Notes: generated from the letters alone by a model not told the origin. A DNA stretch of 64,000 bases from an uncultured Prevotellaceae bacterium (GCA_902767775.1 CACXIP010000015.1:38931-102930), one strand, 5' to 3'; counted from the first letter of the stretch, positions 1-9,693 are shown. Program-made: numbers and translations.

Positions 1-92
1 CAATCGTTTTTACTGTCTCGATTAGCGCATACTCTTGTTTTGTATGGTTTTGATGTATTTCGGTCGCTTTGCCTGGAGATTTTGAGGTGATA

Positions 93-1199
93 TTACAAGG
101 CTACTGGTTCGTATGGCAGTCCGAAGACATCCGCTACGGCCTTGAAGGTGACTTTTCCGTGCACCACATTGAGTCCCATATAAAGGGCGTGGTCTTCCCG
201 GCAGGCCTGCTGCCATCCTTTGTCGGCCAAGGCGACCGCATAGCGCAGTGTGGCATTGGTGAGTGCGATGGTAGATGTGTTGGGCACAGCACCTGGGATG
301 TTGGCCACTGCGTAATGAATAATGCCATCCACCTCATAGACTGGTTCGGAATGGGTTGTGGGTCTGGAGGTCTCGAAGCATCCACCTTGGTCGATGGCCA
401 CATCCACCATCACCGTTCCAGGTTCCATCATCTTCAGCATATCCTTTGTGATGAGTCTTGGTGCCTTGTCGCCCGGAATAAGTACAGACCCCACGATAAT
501 GTCCACATCGGGGAGTTCCCTTTCTATATTGTGCCTATTGGAATATATAGGCATTACATTGGCGGGCATTTCCGACTTCAGTCTTCTGAGCAAAGGCAAG
601 GAGATATCGGTGATGATGACCTGAGCACCCATACCTGCAGCTACTCGAGCCGCAGCCTGTCCTACGACACCGCCACCCAGGACCAGCACCTTGGCGGGTT
701 TGACGCCAGGCACACCACAAATGAGTTTTCCCTTTCCGCCTTTTGTCTTTTGGAGGTAGTATGCCCCATTGATTGTTGCCATGCGTCCAGCCACCTCACT
801 CATCGGAATCAGCAGGGGCAGAGAACGGTCGGGTAATTGAACCGTCTCATATGCGATACACACACCGCCGCTTGCTATCATCGCATCAGTAAGTGGTTTG
901 TCGCATGCGAAATGGAAATAGGTAAAGATGATTTGGCCAGGCTTCACCAATTTGTATTCCTGCTCAATGGGTTCCTTGACTTTGACAATCATTTCTGCCA
1001 CCTCATAGGTATCCTCGATGGTGGGGAGAATTTTGGCACCAGCCTTCACATACCGCTCGTCTGCAAATCCGCTTCCTTCTCCAGCTGTATGCTGCACATA
1101 GACCTCATGCCCATGGGCAACCAGCTCTGCCACACCGGCGGGTGTCATGCCCACCCTGTTCTCATTGTTCTTGATTTCTTTTGGAATACCGATTTTCAT
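93..1199 (-). CDS. ald: Alanine dehydrogenase
   Basis: NAD-dependent oxidative deamination of L-alanine to pyruvate and ammonium, or the reverse. The 368-residue protein has the usual family length. It starts MKIGIPKEIKNNENRVGMTPAG, the N-terminal signature of the AlaDH/transhydrogenase family, with the substrate-binding lysine/arginine region at residues 60-100. A Rossmann nucleotide-binding loop, VLVLGGGVVGQAAARVA, lies near residues 170-186. The DVAIDQGGCFETSRPTTH block near residue 268 is also typical. It is transcribed alone from a TAnnTTTG promoter about 80 bases upstream. No terminator is visible in the 92 bases left of its stop, which hold nothing else I can support. Confidence 0.95.
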   Translation of the reverse strand: MKIGIPKEIKNNENRVGMTPAGVAELVAHGHEVYVQHTAGEGSGFADERYVKAGAKILPTIEDTYEVAEMIVKVKEPIEQEYKLVKPGQIIFTYFHFACDKPLTDAMIASGGVCIAYETVQLPDRSLPLLIPMSEVAGRMATINGAYYLQKTKGGKGKLICGVPGVKPAKVLVLGGGVVGQAAARVAAGMGAQVIITDISLPLLRRLKSEMPANVMPIYSNRHNIERELPDVDIIVGSVLIPGDKAPRLITKDMLKMMEPGTVMVDVAIDQGGCFETSRPTTHSEPVYEVDGIIHYAVANIPGAVPNTSTIALTNATLRYAVALADKGWQQACREDHALYMGLNVVHGKVTFKAVADVFGLPYEPVAL

Positions 1200-1277
1200 T
1201 ATGATAAAGATTTTTGGTTAAACATATAGGCAAAGACACGTATGTTTTAGCATAAATGTCCTGTCATTATTTGGGAG

Positions 1278-1285
1278 CAAATATA
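1278..1285 (-). promoter_or_regulatory. -7 promoter element for ald
   Basis: Minus-strand TATATTTG matches the Bacteroidota TAnnTTTG consensus and leaves a leader of roughly 75 bases before the ald ATG. No good -33 TTG was seen. Confidence 0.55.
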
Positions 1286-1325
1286 AACAAAAAATGTGGA
1301 ACTGAAACAAAAAAAGAATAAAAAA

Positions 1326-2849
1326 TTATTTTTTCAGTCGGTCGACATATTTCACTGGTATTCCCTCTGTTTTGAGTACGTCGGCAAAAGTCTGGGGGGA
1401 TATGGTCACAGGCCCCTTCATGAACTCGGGAATGTTGAAGCATTTCATCGACTGACGGTTGCAGTCGGGATATGGCTGAGGCAGTTCGAAAGGTTTTGAA
1501 CCTTTACCTTCAGCATCTATATGCGCAAAGAATGGACGTGTGAATCCGCCATCATCTCGTCTACTGCTGAACACCACCCACCGGCTGTTGCTCGACCACG
1601 AATGATAACTTTCTGTTTGTGGAGAGTTGAGTTCATCCGCCCTTCTTGCCTCTGAATTCAGCAAGTCAATCATCCACAGATCGGCATCGCGATGCCAAAT
1701 GTGGAAGCAACCGTATTGTCCGAGTATGAATAAGAGCCATCGTCCGTCGGGAGAGATTCTCGGCAAGGTAGCGCTCTTATCGAGAGAGTCGGCATTGAAA
1801 ACCAATTGCCGAGGACCAAATTGAAAGGTTTGCGGGTCAAAGGATTTTTTGTATATGTTGTACTTGATTTCCTTTGCTCTTCTTATGGTCTCAACACCCT
1901 TATCCACCGTATCCTTGTATTCAAAGTGTGCGCTGCAATAGAACAGTGTCTTCCCATCGGGAGCCCAAAAAGGAAAAACCTCCATCTCATCAGGGTCATT
2001 CTCAATGTTGGTCACTTCGCATTTATCCACATCAAAGGCAATGAGGTCGCTTCCGGCATCGAACACCTCTATTTTGTTGAGGTCGCGTGTGTGGAATGTC
2101 TGGCTCGTCTTGTTGGTGGAATATACGATAAGTTTGAGCCATGGATGCCATGTGGGATATACTCCAGCAGACAGGATGGAATCATTGCTCATATTGATTT
2201 TTGACAGTTTCCCATCATAGTTGATGACTGTTCCACCCATGTTCTGTCGGGCATGGAACTGCATACGGTCGGGGTTATACTGTTGATAATTATGACAGTT
2301 GATGCACTGTCCTTCTGTAGGTGTGCTGCAGAGCATGTTGTCGTAAATGACCTTCTCGTTGTAGTTTTCGAGACACCGTTGGTTGATGGTCAGTTCCTCA
2401 TATGTCACATATGATGGCGAAATCAGTCGGTAACTGATGTAGGGGTCGATGCTGTCGGGAGATACCGTGATGGAAAATGGCTGGTAACGTGTCCATTGTC
2501 CATTTTGTTTGGCATATACCTCTACTTGGATGTCATGCCCCTTTGCCTCGGCGGTGATGCGCTTCCATTCCTTTTCTTCGGGCCGGACATCCTCACCTCC
2601 ACAAATAATCTCAGTGTTGCCGAATGACATCCTTGCTACCATTTCCTCGGCCTTTCCATCCATTTTGAACGTGAGGGGAGCAATATTGACAGGGATGGTC
2701 ACTCCCACATAATCAGGATATATATGCGGCATCTCCTCCGCCTGTTGGTAGGAGTCGGGCAAACCTACGCCACCACAGGCAGTCAGCATCAAGGCAAGAA
2801 CAATGATTCCCACGCCAGCATATCTTGTCATAAAACTCATCTTTTTCAT
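1326..2849 (-). CDS. PD40 beta-propeller lipoprotein with CxxCH motif
   Basis: A 507-residue exported lipoprotein of unknown role. The N-terminus has a basic start, a hydrophobic core and a lipobox ending LMLTAC (Cys25), so it should be anchored in a membrane on the non-cytoplasmic side. Residues 182-186 read CINCH, a c-type heme attachment motif, followed by NYQQY. The second half carries repeated TolB/PD40 blade motifs (PTWHPWLKLIVYS, FPFWAPDGKTLFYCS, PRISPDGRWLLFIL, HSWSSNSRWVVFSS). It is the last gene of a unit with the membrane protein (16 bases upstream) and the Na/Pi-type transporter. The CxxCH suggests electron transfer or redox sensing, but one motif can be chance. The partner and substrate are unknown. 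Confidence 0.75.
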   Translation of the reverse strand: MKKMSFMTRYAGVGIIVLALMLTACGGVGLPDSYQQAEEMPHIYPDYVGVTIPVNIAPLTFKMDGKAEEMVARMSFGNTEIICGGEDVRPEEKEWKRITAEAKGHDIQVEVYAKQNGQWTRYQPFSITVSPDSIDPYISYRLISPSYVTYEELTINQRCLENYNEKVIYDNMLCSTPTEGQCINCHNYQQYNPDRMQFHARQNMGGTVINYDGKLSKINMSNDSILSAGVYPTWHPWLKLIVYSTNKTSQTFHTRDLNKIEVFDAGSDLIAFDVDKCEVTNIENDPDEMEVFPFWAPDGKTLFYCSAHFEYKDTVDKGVETIRRAKEIKYNIYKKSFDPQTFQFGPRQLVFNADSLDKSATLPRISPDGRWLLFILGQYGCFHIWHRDADLWMIDLLNSEARRADELNSPQTESYHSWSSNSRWVVFSSRRDDGGFTRPFFAHIDAEGKGSKPFELPQPYPDCNRQSMKCFNIPEFMKGPVTISPQTFADVLKTEGIPVKYVDRLKK

Positions 2850-2865
2850 GTCCTTTCAAATCAGT

Positions 2866-4695
2866 TCAATACAGTTCCTGATCCCTGTTGAGAAAATACT
2901 CATAGTAGAAGGTGTGTCCAAACTCAGGATACATCCGCTCTTTCAATATGCTCTCCGGAGCTCCACCTGATTGCTGCACCCGTGTCATAAAGTTGGCATA
3001 AGTCTGTTTGACGACATCGTCTATCGGGATGGCGTTGATATCTACATGATGCTCAAGTGATTCATAGAGATAGGCTGCCTCCTGGTAGTGGGTGGGAATA
3101 CGCTGTCCGGGATGAAGTTCCATATACTTGAAGAATCTCGGCCAGAATGTCATAATGTCCTTGCTCCATAAGGCACCGATGAGTGTTTGCTCTTGCAGGA
3201 TGGGGTCGTTGGTCTCAATTCTGACCATCTCGGTATAAAGGTACTGCTCCAATATCGCACGGTCGCTTGTCAGTTGGTCTTGATATCCCATCATGTGCAG
3301 CACAGGTGCATAATCCTTGTCTTTTCTCAGTTCGTCGGGATTGCCAACCAACTTTTCCTGTTGCTCTGCCCATCCTCTATGGAAAAGCGTATGTTTGAGG
3401 ATTTCAAGGTATTTGCGTGCTGTCTGGTTCTCACCATTCACCAATGCACATTTTGCCAGGTATTTTAAGTATTCTGTCCTCCATCCATACTCTACACCAT
3501 CCTCCAGGCACCATCTGTAACAGAAATTGATTTGCCCATAGTTGTAATAGATGGATTTCCCCGCCACCTGTATCATTTTAACAGGGAAGGGAGCTGTCGG
3601 TTTTTTTGACCCAACACGATAATGGTACATCTCATCACCTTGTCTGCCCAATCGTGAGAGAGCCAGGTTGCGCAGCATCACGATGGCACGTGTAGGTTCA
3701 TCATCCTGGAGCTTCTCTTCCGCGAGTACGCCCTCCCAATTGCATTGCTCCATCGCCTGTTGCATCCTCAGTTCCTTGTGGAAATTGCCATCCTTGTACC
3801 AAAAAGTATAAGTTGCATAGACGACAGCCGCCAGGAGCAGACATTGCAAAGTGCCCCACAGAATAGGACGTCTTACTTCAGCGCAGCGATTTCTTGGGGC
3901 ATAGCAAGCTGTCGCTACAACAGCCCAAATCAACAAGAGATAAAAAGGAATATAATATAATGAGTATTCCTTGCCAAAGGAGAATTCCGGCCATCCTGCT
4001 CTTAAAAGGTAGTCGATGTTGGTCTGGTAGAAGACATATCTGTAATATAATAGAGGAACAGCCACTATGCAAAGGATGGCCACGACTGTATCTATGCCTT
4101 TCGACACCAACTTCTTGTTCAATCTCCATGAGATGACTGCCATCAGCACAGTGGCAAGCAAACCATATACACCCAAAAGAGGGTAAGCACAGACCGTTGC
4201 CAAAACAATGAAAACAGTCCTTAGGCTGTATTTGGAAGTTATCAGCCGGTAGAGCCACACCATAGAGACTGCAGCTGTCATTCCAATTGTCGCTACGAAG
4301 AAATAACCCCTTAGTTTGATATAATACAACCAATACCCCAGGAAGACATCAGAAATCAACAGCAGTGCCACTGGTATGAGCAGCACGGTCAACCACTTCC
4401 ATGGAATGCGGAACGCTCTTGCCGACACCCATACAAAGAGTGCCCACCATGCGCATAGCATGACGGTCCCCAACCAAGGGATGTAGAAAAACTGTGTGAA
4501 AAACGTGCCCAACCAAGTGAGCATGCCAGCAGGTACCACCATCTGCTGCCAGAAGAAAGCCTTGGTGTCGAGGAACAGATTCAGTTCCTGAACTTTCCAC
4601 AAATACTCACTCTCAAAAACAGTCAGAATGACTGCTATGCCAATAAGAGCAGCAACAACGATGAGGGACGGTATGAGCTTAATTCGTGTCAGCAT
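2866..4695 (-). CDS. Large multi-spanning membrane protein (DUF6057-like?)
   Basis: A 609-residue protein. About ten hydrophobic segments occupy residues 8-300. The soluble second half (residues 310-609) is rich in helices and Tyr/Leu/Ala (for example KYLAKCALVNGENQTARKYLEI), suggesting TPR-like repeats. I recognise no catalytic motif. The architecture resembles a Bacteroidota-restricted uncharacterised family, possibly DUF6057, but that name is from memory. It sits 9 bases after the Na/Pi transporter stop and 16 bases before the CxxCH lipoprotein, so the three are probably co-transcribed and functionally linked. Confidence 0.7.
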   Translation of the reverse strand: MLTRIKLIPSLIVVAALIGIAVILTVFESEYLWKVQELNLFLDTKAFFWQQMVVPAGMLTWLGTFFTQFFYIPWLGTVMLCAWWALFVWVSARAFRIPWKWLTVLLIPVALLLISDVFLGYWLYYIKLRGYFFVATIGMTAAVSMVWLYRLITSKYSLRTVFIVLATVCAYPLLGVYGLLATVLMAVISWRLNKKLVSKGIDTVVAILCIVAVPLLYYRYVFYQTNIDYLLRAGWPEFSFGKEYSLYYIPFYLLLIWAVVATACYAPRNRCAEVRRPILWGTLQCLLLAAVVYATYTFWYKDGNFHKELRMQQAMEQCNWEGVLAEEKLQDDEPTRAIVMLRNLALSRLGRQGDEMYHYRVGSKKPTAPFPVKMIQVAGKSIYYNYGQINFCYRWCLEDGVEYGWRTEYLKYLAKCALVNGENQTARKYLEILKHTLFHRGWAEQQEKLVGNPDELRKDKDYAPVLHMMGYQDQLTSDRAILEQYLYTEMVRIETNDPILQEQTLIGALWSKDIMTFWPRFFKYMELHPGQRIPTHYQEAAYLYESLEHHVDINAIPIDDVVKQTYANFMTRVQQSGGAPESILKERMYPEFGHTFYYEYFLNRDQELY

Positions 4696-4704
4696 TGATG
4701 ATGA

Positions 4705-6432
4705 TTACTTACCCAATCTTGCCTCCACTATATTCACCACATAGTCACCAAGTTTCTCGCACTCACTGACCACATCGGTATACATAGTTCCGATAGCATA
4801 TGAATATTTCTGGTTGTTGACGTCGTCAATATTCTGCTTTTTGAGTTTGTTGCGAAGAGAGTTGATATCATTCTCAATGCGGTAGGTCTCATTGATATCC
4901 AGTTCATCTCTTCTTCCCTTCATCACCTTATTCATCTGTGTGAGTGAGTCATCGGTAAGTTGCATCATTTCATGTAGATGCTGATACTGTTCTTCTGTGA
5001 AGTCTGCCTCTCCTTGATTCTTTCGGTTGAGAGAGCGAGCCAGATTGTAGCATGCGTCACCCACGCTCTCCAGTTCGCTAATCTCACGTAGCATTGCCCT
5101 GATCTTGCTCTTGGTCTCATCACTGACGTGAGCATAGCTCACCTGTTCAAGGTACTTGGCGATTTCAATCTCCATACGGTCACTGATGCCCTCATATTTC
5201 TCTATCCGTGTGAAATTCTTGGTAAACTCCTCATCATTTTTCTCCTCAAGCAGCGACTTCACCATGCCAAACATACGCTGCATACGAACGGCGAAGAGTG
5301 CCACTTCTTTCTGTGCCTGCATGACCGCGATTTCCGGTGTCTGCAAAAGACCACCTTCGATGTAACGCAACCTGACCACCTCGGGCTCCTCCTCACCTTC
5401 AACTTCCTTGGTCTTGATGATTCTGCAGACGATTTTTTCGATTTGAGGAATGAACCAAATCAAGATGAAAGTATTGATGACATTGAATGCTGTATGGAAA
5501 GTAGCCAATACGACACTCAGTTTGGCAGCATTGGCCAGGAATGCCTGCTCTCCTACCGTCTCCTTGGTCATGGTCACATCATATCCAGCGAACCCACAAA
5601 CCATATTGACAAACGGCTGGAAAATAATGAGTATCCAGAAAACGCCGAACAAGTTGAAGAGCATGTGTGCCAAAGCCGCTCTCCTTGCCTGTACAGGAGC
5701 CGTCAGCGCAGCGAAGTTGGAGGTGACAGTTGTACCGATATTCTCGCCCATAACCAAAGCAATACCCTGATAAATGGGCAATGCACCACTTGAGCACAGA
5801 ATCATGGTGATGGCCATGACAGCAGCCGAAGACTGTACACACATGGTCAGGATACCACCTATAAGCAAGAAGAGCAATGTGGTAGTAAAGCTTTGCGGAT
5901 CAAAAGACGCAAAGAAATTAAGCACTGCCTCCTGTTCGCCGAGGTGCATGTTCTCACCCGTCGCCCTCAACGTGCCCAGTCCGAGGAACATGAAAGCCAA
6001 TCCAAACAGGAAGTCACCCTTGTTGGTGTGTTTCTTGGTGTAGATGAGGATGATGGAGATGATGAATGCCGGCCAGACGAAATCAGCGATATTGAATTTG
6101 AAACCAGCCGTCATGATCCATGCAGTGAGAGTTGTTCCGATGTTCGCTCCCATGATTACACTGATGGCCTGAGCCAGAGTAAGCAATCCGGCACTGACAA
6201 ACGACACCGTCATCACCGTCGTTGCAGTACTCGACTGCACGGCTGCTGTCACCATCATACCTGTGAACATACCCGTGAAGCGGTTGGTCGTCATCCGCCC
6301 GAGAATATGCCTGAGTTGCGGACCTGCCATCTTTTGCAGGGTCTCACTCATCAATTTCATACCAAACATCAGCAGGGCCAAAGAACCCAGCAGTTTGAAC
6401 ACCATCATCAAAACTTCACCTTGACTGAACAT
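4705..6432 (-). CDS. Na/Pi cotransporter family protein with PhoU-like C-terminus
   Basis: A 575-residue inner-membrane protein of the NptA/YjbB type. The two inverted half-repeats each carry the family motifs: QSSTATT (66-72) with GANIGTT (95-101), and QSSAAVM (200-206) with GENIGTT (229-235). Residues after about 350 form a cytoplasmic helical PhoU-like domain (VALFAVRMQRMFGMVKSLL..., ISELESVGDACYNLARSLN). The family moves phosphate with sodium, in some members outward. It is the first gene of the three-gene minus-strand unit, so the two unknown genes behind it may act with it. The promoter candidate is about 60 bases upstream. Confidence 0.88.
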   Translation of the reverse strand: MFSQGEVLMMVFKLLGSLALLMFGMKLMSETLQKMAGPQLRHILGRMTTNRFTGMFTGMMVTAAVQSSTATTVMTVSFVSAGLLTLAQAISVIMGANIGTTLTAWIMTAGFKFNIADFVWPAFIISIILIYTKKHTNKGDFLFGLAFMFLGLGTLRATGENMHLGEQEAVLNFFASFDPQSFTTTLLFLLIGGILTMCVQSSAAVMAITMILCSSGALPIYQGIALVMGENIGTTVTSNFAALTAPVQARRAALAHMLFNLFGVFWILIIFQPFVNMVCGFAGYDVTMTKETVGEQAFLANAAKLSVVLATFHTAFNVINTFILIWFIPQIEKIVCRIIKTKEVEGEEEPEVVRLRYIEGGLLQTPEIAVMQAQKEVALFAVRMQRMFGMVKSLLEEKNDEEFTKNFTRIEKYEGISDRMEIEIAKYLEQVSYAHVSDETKSKIRAMLREISELESVGDACYNLARSLNRKNQGEADFTEEQYQHLHEMMQLTDDSLTQMNKVMKGRRDELDINETYRIENDINSLRNKLKKQNIDDVNNQKYSYAIGTMYTDVVSECEKLGDYVVNIVEARLGK

Positions 6433-6492
6433 TTTTCTATCGGTTTTTATTTAAAAATCTGTCAACAAGCATTGCACTTGTCAATTCCGCTC

Positions 6493-6500
6493 CAAAATTA
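6493..6500 (-). promoter_or_regulatory. -7 promoter element for the Na/Pi transporter unit
   Basis: Minus-strand TAATTTTG, fitting TAnnTTTG, lies 61 bases upstream of the ATG. The rest of the gap (6433-6645) is AT-rich with nothing else recognised. Confidence 0.4.
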
Positions 6501-6645
6501 CAAATAATATTTCTCATTAAGAAAAAAATTATGGTGTTTTGAGCATTAGAAATGACGGCGCAATCATGCCATTAATGTTTTTTAACAAATCAGCGGGGAT
6601 ATATCATTTGGGAGGGCATTTTGTAGAAGTTGGCGGAAGGAATGT

Positions 6646-7248
6646 TTATCTCTTTTGGGAATCAAGGGCTTTGCTGACGATATGCTCATACACCTCACCC
6701 AGTTGTGCCAATTTCATCAAGCAATTGTAGGCAGCATGGCGCACTCCCACAGACTCATCTTGCAGAGCAGTGAGAGCTTGGTCGATGATTTCGTTAATGC
6801 CCCTGTCATCGGGGACATCCCCTTTCAACATGCATCTGGACAGCACATGATATCCCCCTATCTGATAGAGGGGCTTAGGTGATGATATCCACTCAAAGGC
6901 GAGAACAGGAGCATAATCCAAGTATTGGAAAAGGTTGAGAGCCAGCAGTTCCACCAACTCCTGCGTGTCAGCCTGTTCCATCCATAAGTCAGCCAGTTCG
7001 GCAGGCATTTCCTCTGCAGGCATAATCAAGGTAGCCAAAATCTTGCATTCACGGATGTTCTCTTTCCATAGGCCAACAGCCAGGTGGAAGTCCTTCCCGT
7101 ATTCCTCAGCCATTTTTTTCAAGTCGGTGAATGATACTCCCCAATTCAGGTGATAATTCACTCCGTTCTCCCTCATGTAGCGAGAAGTCTCGCCATTCAT
7201 AAGAAGTCTGAATGACTGTTTGATTTGTTTTATTTTATCCTCTGTCAT
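6646..7248 (-). CDS. DNA alkylation repair (AlkD-like HEAT-repeat) protein
   Basis: A 200-residue, all-helical protein. The family consists of HEAT-like-repeat glycosylases that excise alkylated bases (AlkC/AlkD). Visible features are NYHLNWGVSFTDLKKMAEEYGKDFHLAVGLWKENI-type helices near residues 26-65, with the commonly conserved LW and RE residues, and C-terminal repeats (VGVRHAAYNCLMKLA). It is slightly short for AlkD (about 230), and many Bacteroidota homologues are annotated only as 'DNA alkylation repair protein'. Its ATG overlaps the TGA of the upstream dipeptidyl peptidase (ATGA), implying translational coupling. The link to a peptidase is unexplained. Confidence 0.72.
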   Translation of the reverse strand: MTEDKIKQIKQSFRLLMNGETSRYMRENGVNYHLNWGVSFTDLKKMAEEYGKDFHLAVGLWKENIRECKILATLIMPAEEMPAELADLWMEQADTQELVELLALNLFQYLDYAPVLAFEWISSPKPLYQIGGYHVLSRCMLKGDVPDDRGINEIIDQALTALQDESVGVRHAAYNCLMKLAQLGEVYEHIVSKALDSQKR

Positions 7249-9203
7249 AATGCAGCATAGTCATGTGAATAGCGCATCATCTGCTCCCAATATGTTTCTG
7301 AGTAGTCAGCATTCACATCGATAATGGAACCATCAGCTGAGCTGACAGGTGTGAGCCGTGGGTTAAGGAATCCCTTGTATGGAGCCAGATTCAGTTTTTT
7401 ATATCTTTCAAGGATTTCGCTGTGCAGCACAGGATCTATCTTGACGGCATAAGTTTCCACCAACTCCTTTGCTGCCTCATAGTCACCCTCGCTCTTGATT
7501 CTCTGTATTTCAGCGAGCAGTTCGGCAAAAGCTTTTCTCAAGCGGGAATAATCAGTGATGACAAGAAAAGTCTTATCCTCCTGCTTAACCATTTTCATGG
7601 CACCGTCGGCATGCTCGTATGTCCATCTGGCAATGAGGGCGCGGTTGCGCATATGTGCCTCCTCGATGACGTTGCCTGGTTGAATCCGTGTCAGTTGGGT
7701 CATCATACCGTTCATCAGATATGAGTAATATTGTGCCTTGTAGGCGTCGCCATCAGGCAACAAGCCCAGTTCAACCAGTTTGGGGGCAGCCATGTAATAC
7801 AGTCCGAACAAATCGGCCCTTGCCTCCTCGATGGTGCTTCCATATGCCCGCAATGCGTCAGGGTCTGTTCCAGGCAATAGCTGTCCGCTTCCATGTCCCA
7901 GACATTCATGCAGGTCGGTGTGCAGGTCATCACAAGCATCACCATATTTCTCAATGAGAGCAAGTGTTTCCTTGTCGCCCACGAACTCCTCCTTGAACCC
8001 GCTGCCTTTGGCCGCCTTGTTGTAAGCGTCAGTAATGTTGCTGATGGTGATGCTCTTGCTGCCATGTGCCGCCCTTATCCAATCGGCATTGGGCAGATTG
8101 ATGCCTATGGCGGTAGATGGGTATTCCCCACCACCGAGCATGGCTGCGCAGATGGCATTGGCGGTAACGCCCTTTACAGTTTTTTTTCGGAATCTATTAT
8201 CGATTGGCGAGTGGTCCTCAAACCATTGAGCATGGTCACTGATGGTACGTGTCCGTTTGCTTGCCTCTTTGTCCTTGTATTCCACCAAACCCTCCCATGT
8301 CGCCTTGATGCCGAGAGGATCGTCGTATACCTCAATGAAGCCATTAATGAAATCAATGTCCCCCTCATGGCACTCAACCCATTTGATGGAATAGTTATCA
8401 AATGTGCGCAAGTCGCCAGATTGGTAATAGCTGATGAGTAGTTTTAGCACCTCACGCTGACCTTCATTTTCCGCCACTTCGACAGCTTTTTTGAGCCAAT
8501 ATATGATATGGGTGATGGCCTCTCCATAAAGTCCGTCCTCCTTCCACACACATTCACTGAGTTGTCCATCCTCTTTTTTGACCAACTGGCTGTTGAGTCC
8601 CCAAGAAGGGGGTTGCATGTCGTTGCTATCCTTCTTTTCCGCATAAAAAGCCTCTACCTCTTTCTGTGTCACATTTTTGTAGAAGTTGCATGCGGAAGTA
8701 ACGACGAGGTCCTCTCCGTTGGTCTTGTTTACCCTTTTGGAGCAGACGTTTGGGTCAAAGATAATCTTTGCCAGATGGTGAATCATCCCGTCCACAGACT
8801 GTCCTTCCCTTAGCGGCAATGAGACGGGGTCGATTTTGCGGACCATATCTTCCCAATATTGTTCGGTGAAATCTGGGATGAATTTCTCTCCTCCGTAGTG
8901 GTGGTGGATGCCATTAGAGAACCACAGCCTTTTCAGGTAGGTCTCCATAGCTTCATATTCCCTACCATGATCAACCCCATTCTCCTTGGCATACAAACAG
9001 ACAATCTCCATCAGTTTCCTGATTTGGAGATTGTCTGCACCCATTTGGTCAAAAGTGATGTCACGCCCCCAAAGTGTAGCTTCAGAGAGATAATAGACGT
9101 AAAGTTTCTGCTGTAGACTCAGTTGGTCGAATCCGTTGAGACGATATCTCAGCATCTGTATGTCGGCAAATCTCTCACCGGCGTAACAAAAATCCTCTGC
9201 CAT
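7245..9203 (-). CDS. Dipeptidyl peptidase III, family M49
   Basis: Zinc metallopeptidase that removes dipeptides from peptide N-termini. At 652 residues it is near the family's bacterial length. The hallmark HEXXXH motif is present as HECLGH (432-437), followed by the third-ligand region EEARAD (459-464). The sequence YPSTAIGINLPNADWIR (361-377) is also typical of M49 enzymes. No signal peptide is visible at MAEDFCYAGERFAD, so it should be cytoplasmic. The start is 4 bases after the AraC-type regulator stop, and its TGA overlaps the next ATG. The three genes therefore form a tight unit. Confidence 0.93.
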   Translation of the reverse strand: MAEDFCYAGERFADIQMLRYRLNGFDQLSLQQKLYVYYLSEATLWGRDITFDQMGADNLQIRKLMEIVCLYAKENGVDHGREYEAMETYLKRLWFSNGIHHHYGGEKFIPDFTEQYWEDMVRKIDPVSLPLREGQSVDGMIHHLAKIIFDPNVCSKRVNKTNGEDLVVTSACNFYKNVTQKEVEAFYAEKKDSNDMQPPSWGLNSQLVKKEDGQLSECVWKEDGLYGEAITHIIYWLKKAVEVAENEGQREVLKLLISYYQSGDLRTFDNYSIKWVECHEGDIDFINGFIEVYDDPLGIKATWEGLVEYKDKEASKRTRTISDHAQWFEDHSPIDNRFRKKTVKGVTANAICAAMLGGGEYPSTAIGINLPNADWIRAAHGSKSITISNITDAYNKAAKGSGFKEEFVGDKETLALIEKYGDACDDLHTDLHECLGHGSGQLLPGTDPDALRAYGSTIEEARADLFGLYYMAAPKLVELGLLPDGDAYKAQYYSYLMNGMMTQLTRIQPGNVIEEAHMRNRALIARWTYEHADGAMKMVKQEDKTFLVITDYSRLRKAFAELLAEIQRIKSEGDYEAAKELVETYAVKIDPVLHSEILERYKKLNLAPYKGFLNPRLTPVSSADGSIIDVNADYSETYWEQMMRYSHDYAAL

Positions 9204-9207
9204 TGTC

Positions 9208-9693
9208 CTATTCGGTTTTCGCTAAAACAGCCGTTTTAGGTTTCCTTCCTCTTTTCTTCCCTTCTTTTTGTGCTGGGTGCTGGGCAAAATGCCTCATTTT
9301 ATACTCCCTGGGTGTCACGCCATTGATTTTATAGAAAGAGGCGTAGAACGACTGTCTGTTGGAGAACCCCACCATGTTGCTGATGTCCTCCATGTTCAAA
9401 TCCTGATATCTCTTGTCCACCAACAATGTCATGGCTTCCTCGATGCGGAACTTATTGACAAAAGAAGTATAATTCATATGAAACCTCACATTGACAACAG
9501 CGGAGATATACCTGGTGTTGGTGCCCAAGTCTTCAGCCAATTTCTTAGCAGAGTAATCCTTATCCTTGTACTTTTTCTGAATCAGGATAAGGTCAAGAAT
9601 TTTCTCCTTCAGCTCATCCATGAGCCGGGGACTCACAAGGCTGCGATAAGCCGCCTCCTTTTCCTTCTTTTCTGTAATGTTGTACTTTGCCAT
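9208..9693 (-). CDS. AraC-type DNA-binding regulator (HTH only)
   Basis: A 161-residue protein with an AraC/XylS double helix-turn-helix at residues 40-140: YSAKKLAEDLGTNTRYISAVVN is the first HTH, MEDISNMVGFSNRQSFYASFYKINGVTPREYKMR the second with the family end signature. There is no ligand-binding domain. The N-terminus is a short charged helix and the C-terminal tail is basic (KEGKKRGRKPKT), which may give extra DNA contact. It is the first gene of the DPP III / AlkD unit and is probably autoregulatory or controls the peptidase. The promoter is 50 bases upstream. Confidence 0.88.
   Translation of the reverse strand: MAKYNITEKKEKEAAYRSLVSPRLMDELKEKILDLILIQKKYKDKDYSAKKLAEDLGTNTRYISAVVNVRFHMNYTSFVNKFRIEEAMTLLVDKRYQDLNMEDISNMVGFSNRQSFYASFYKINGVTPREYKMRHFAQHPAQKEGKKRGRKPKTAVLAKTE

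Noticed and set aside
69-836. Plus-strand open frame of 255 codons at the left edge
   Set aside because: Antisense to alanine dehydrogenase; rich in His/Ser/Cys, as expected for a shadow frame.
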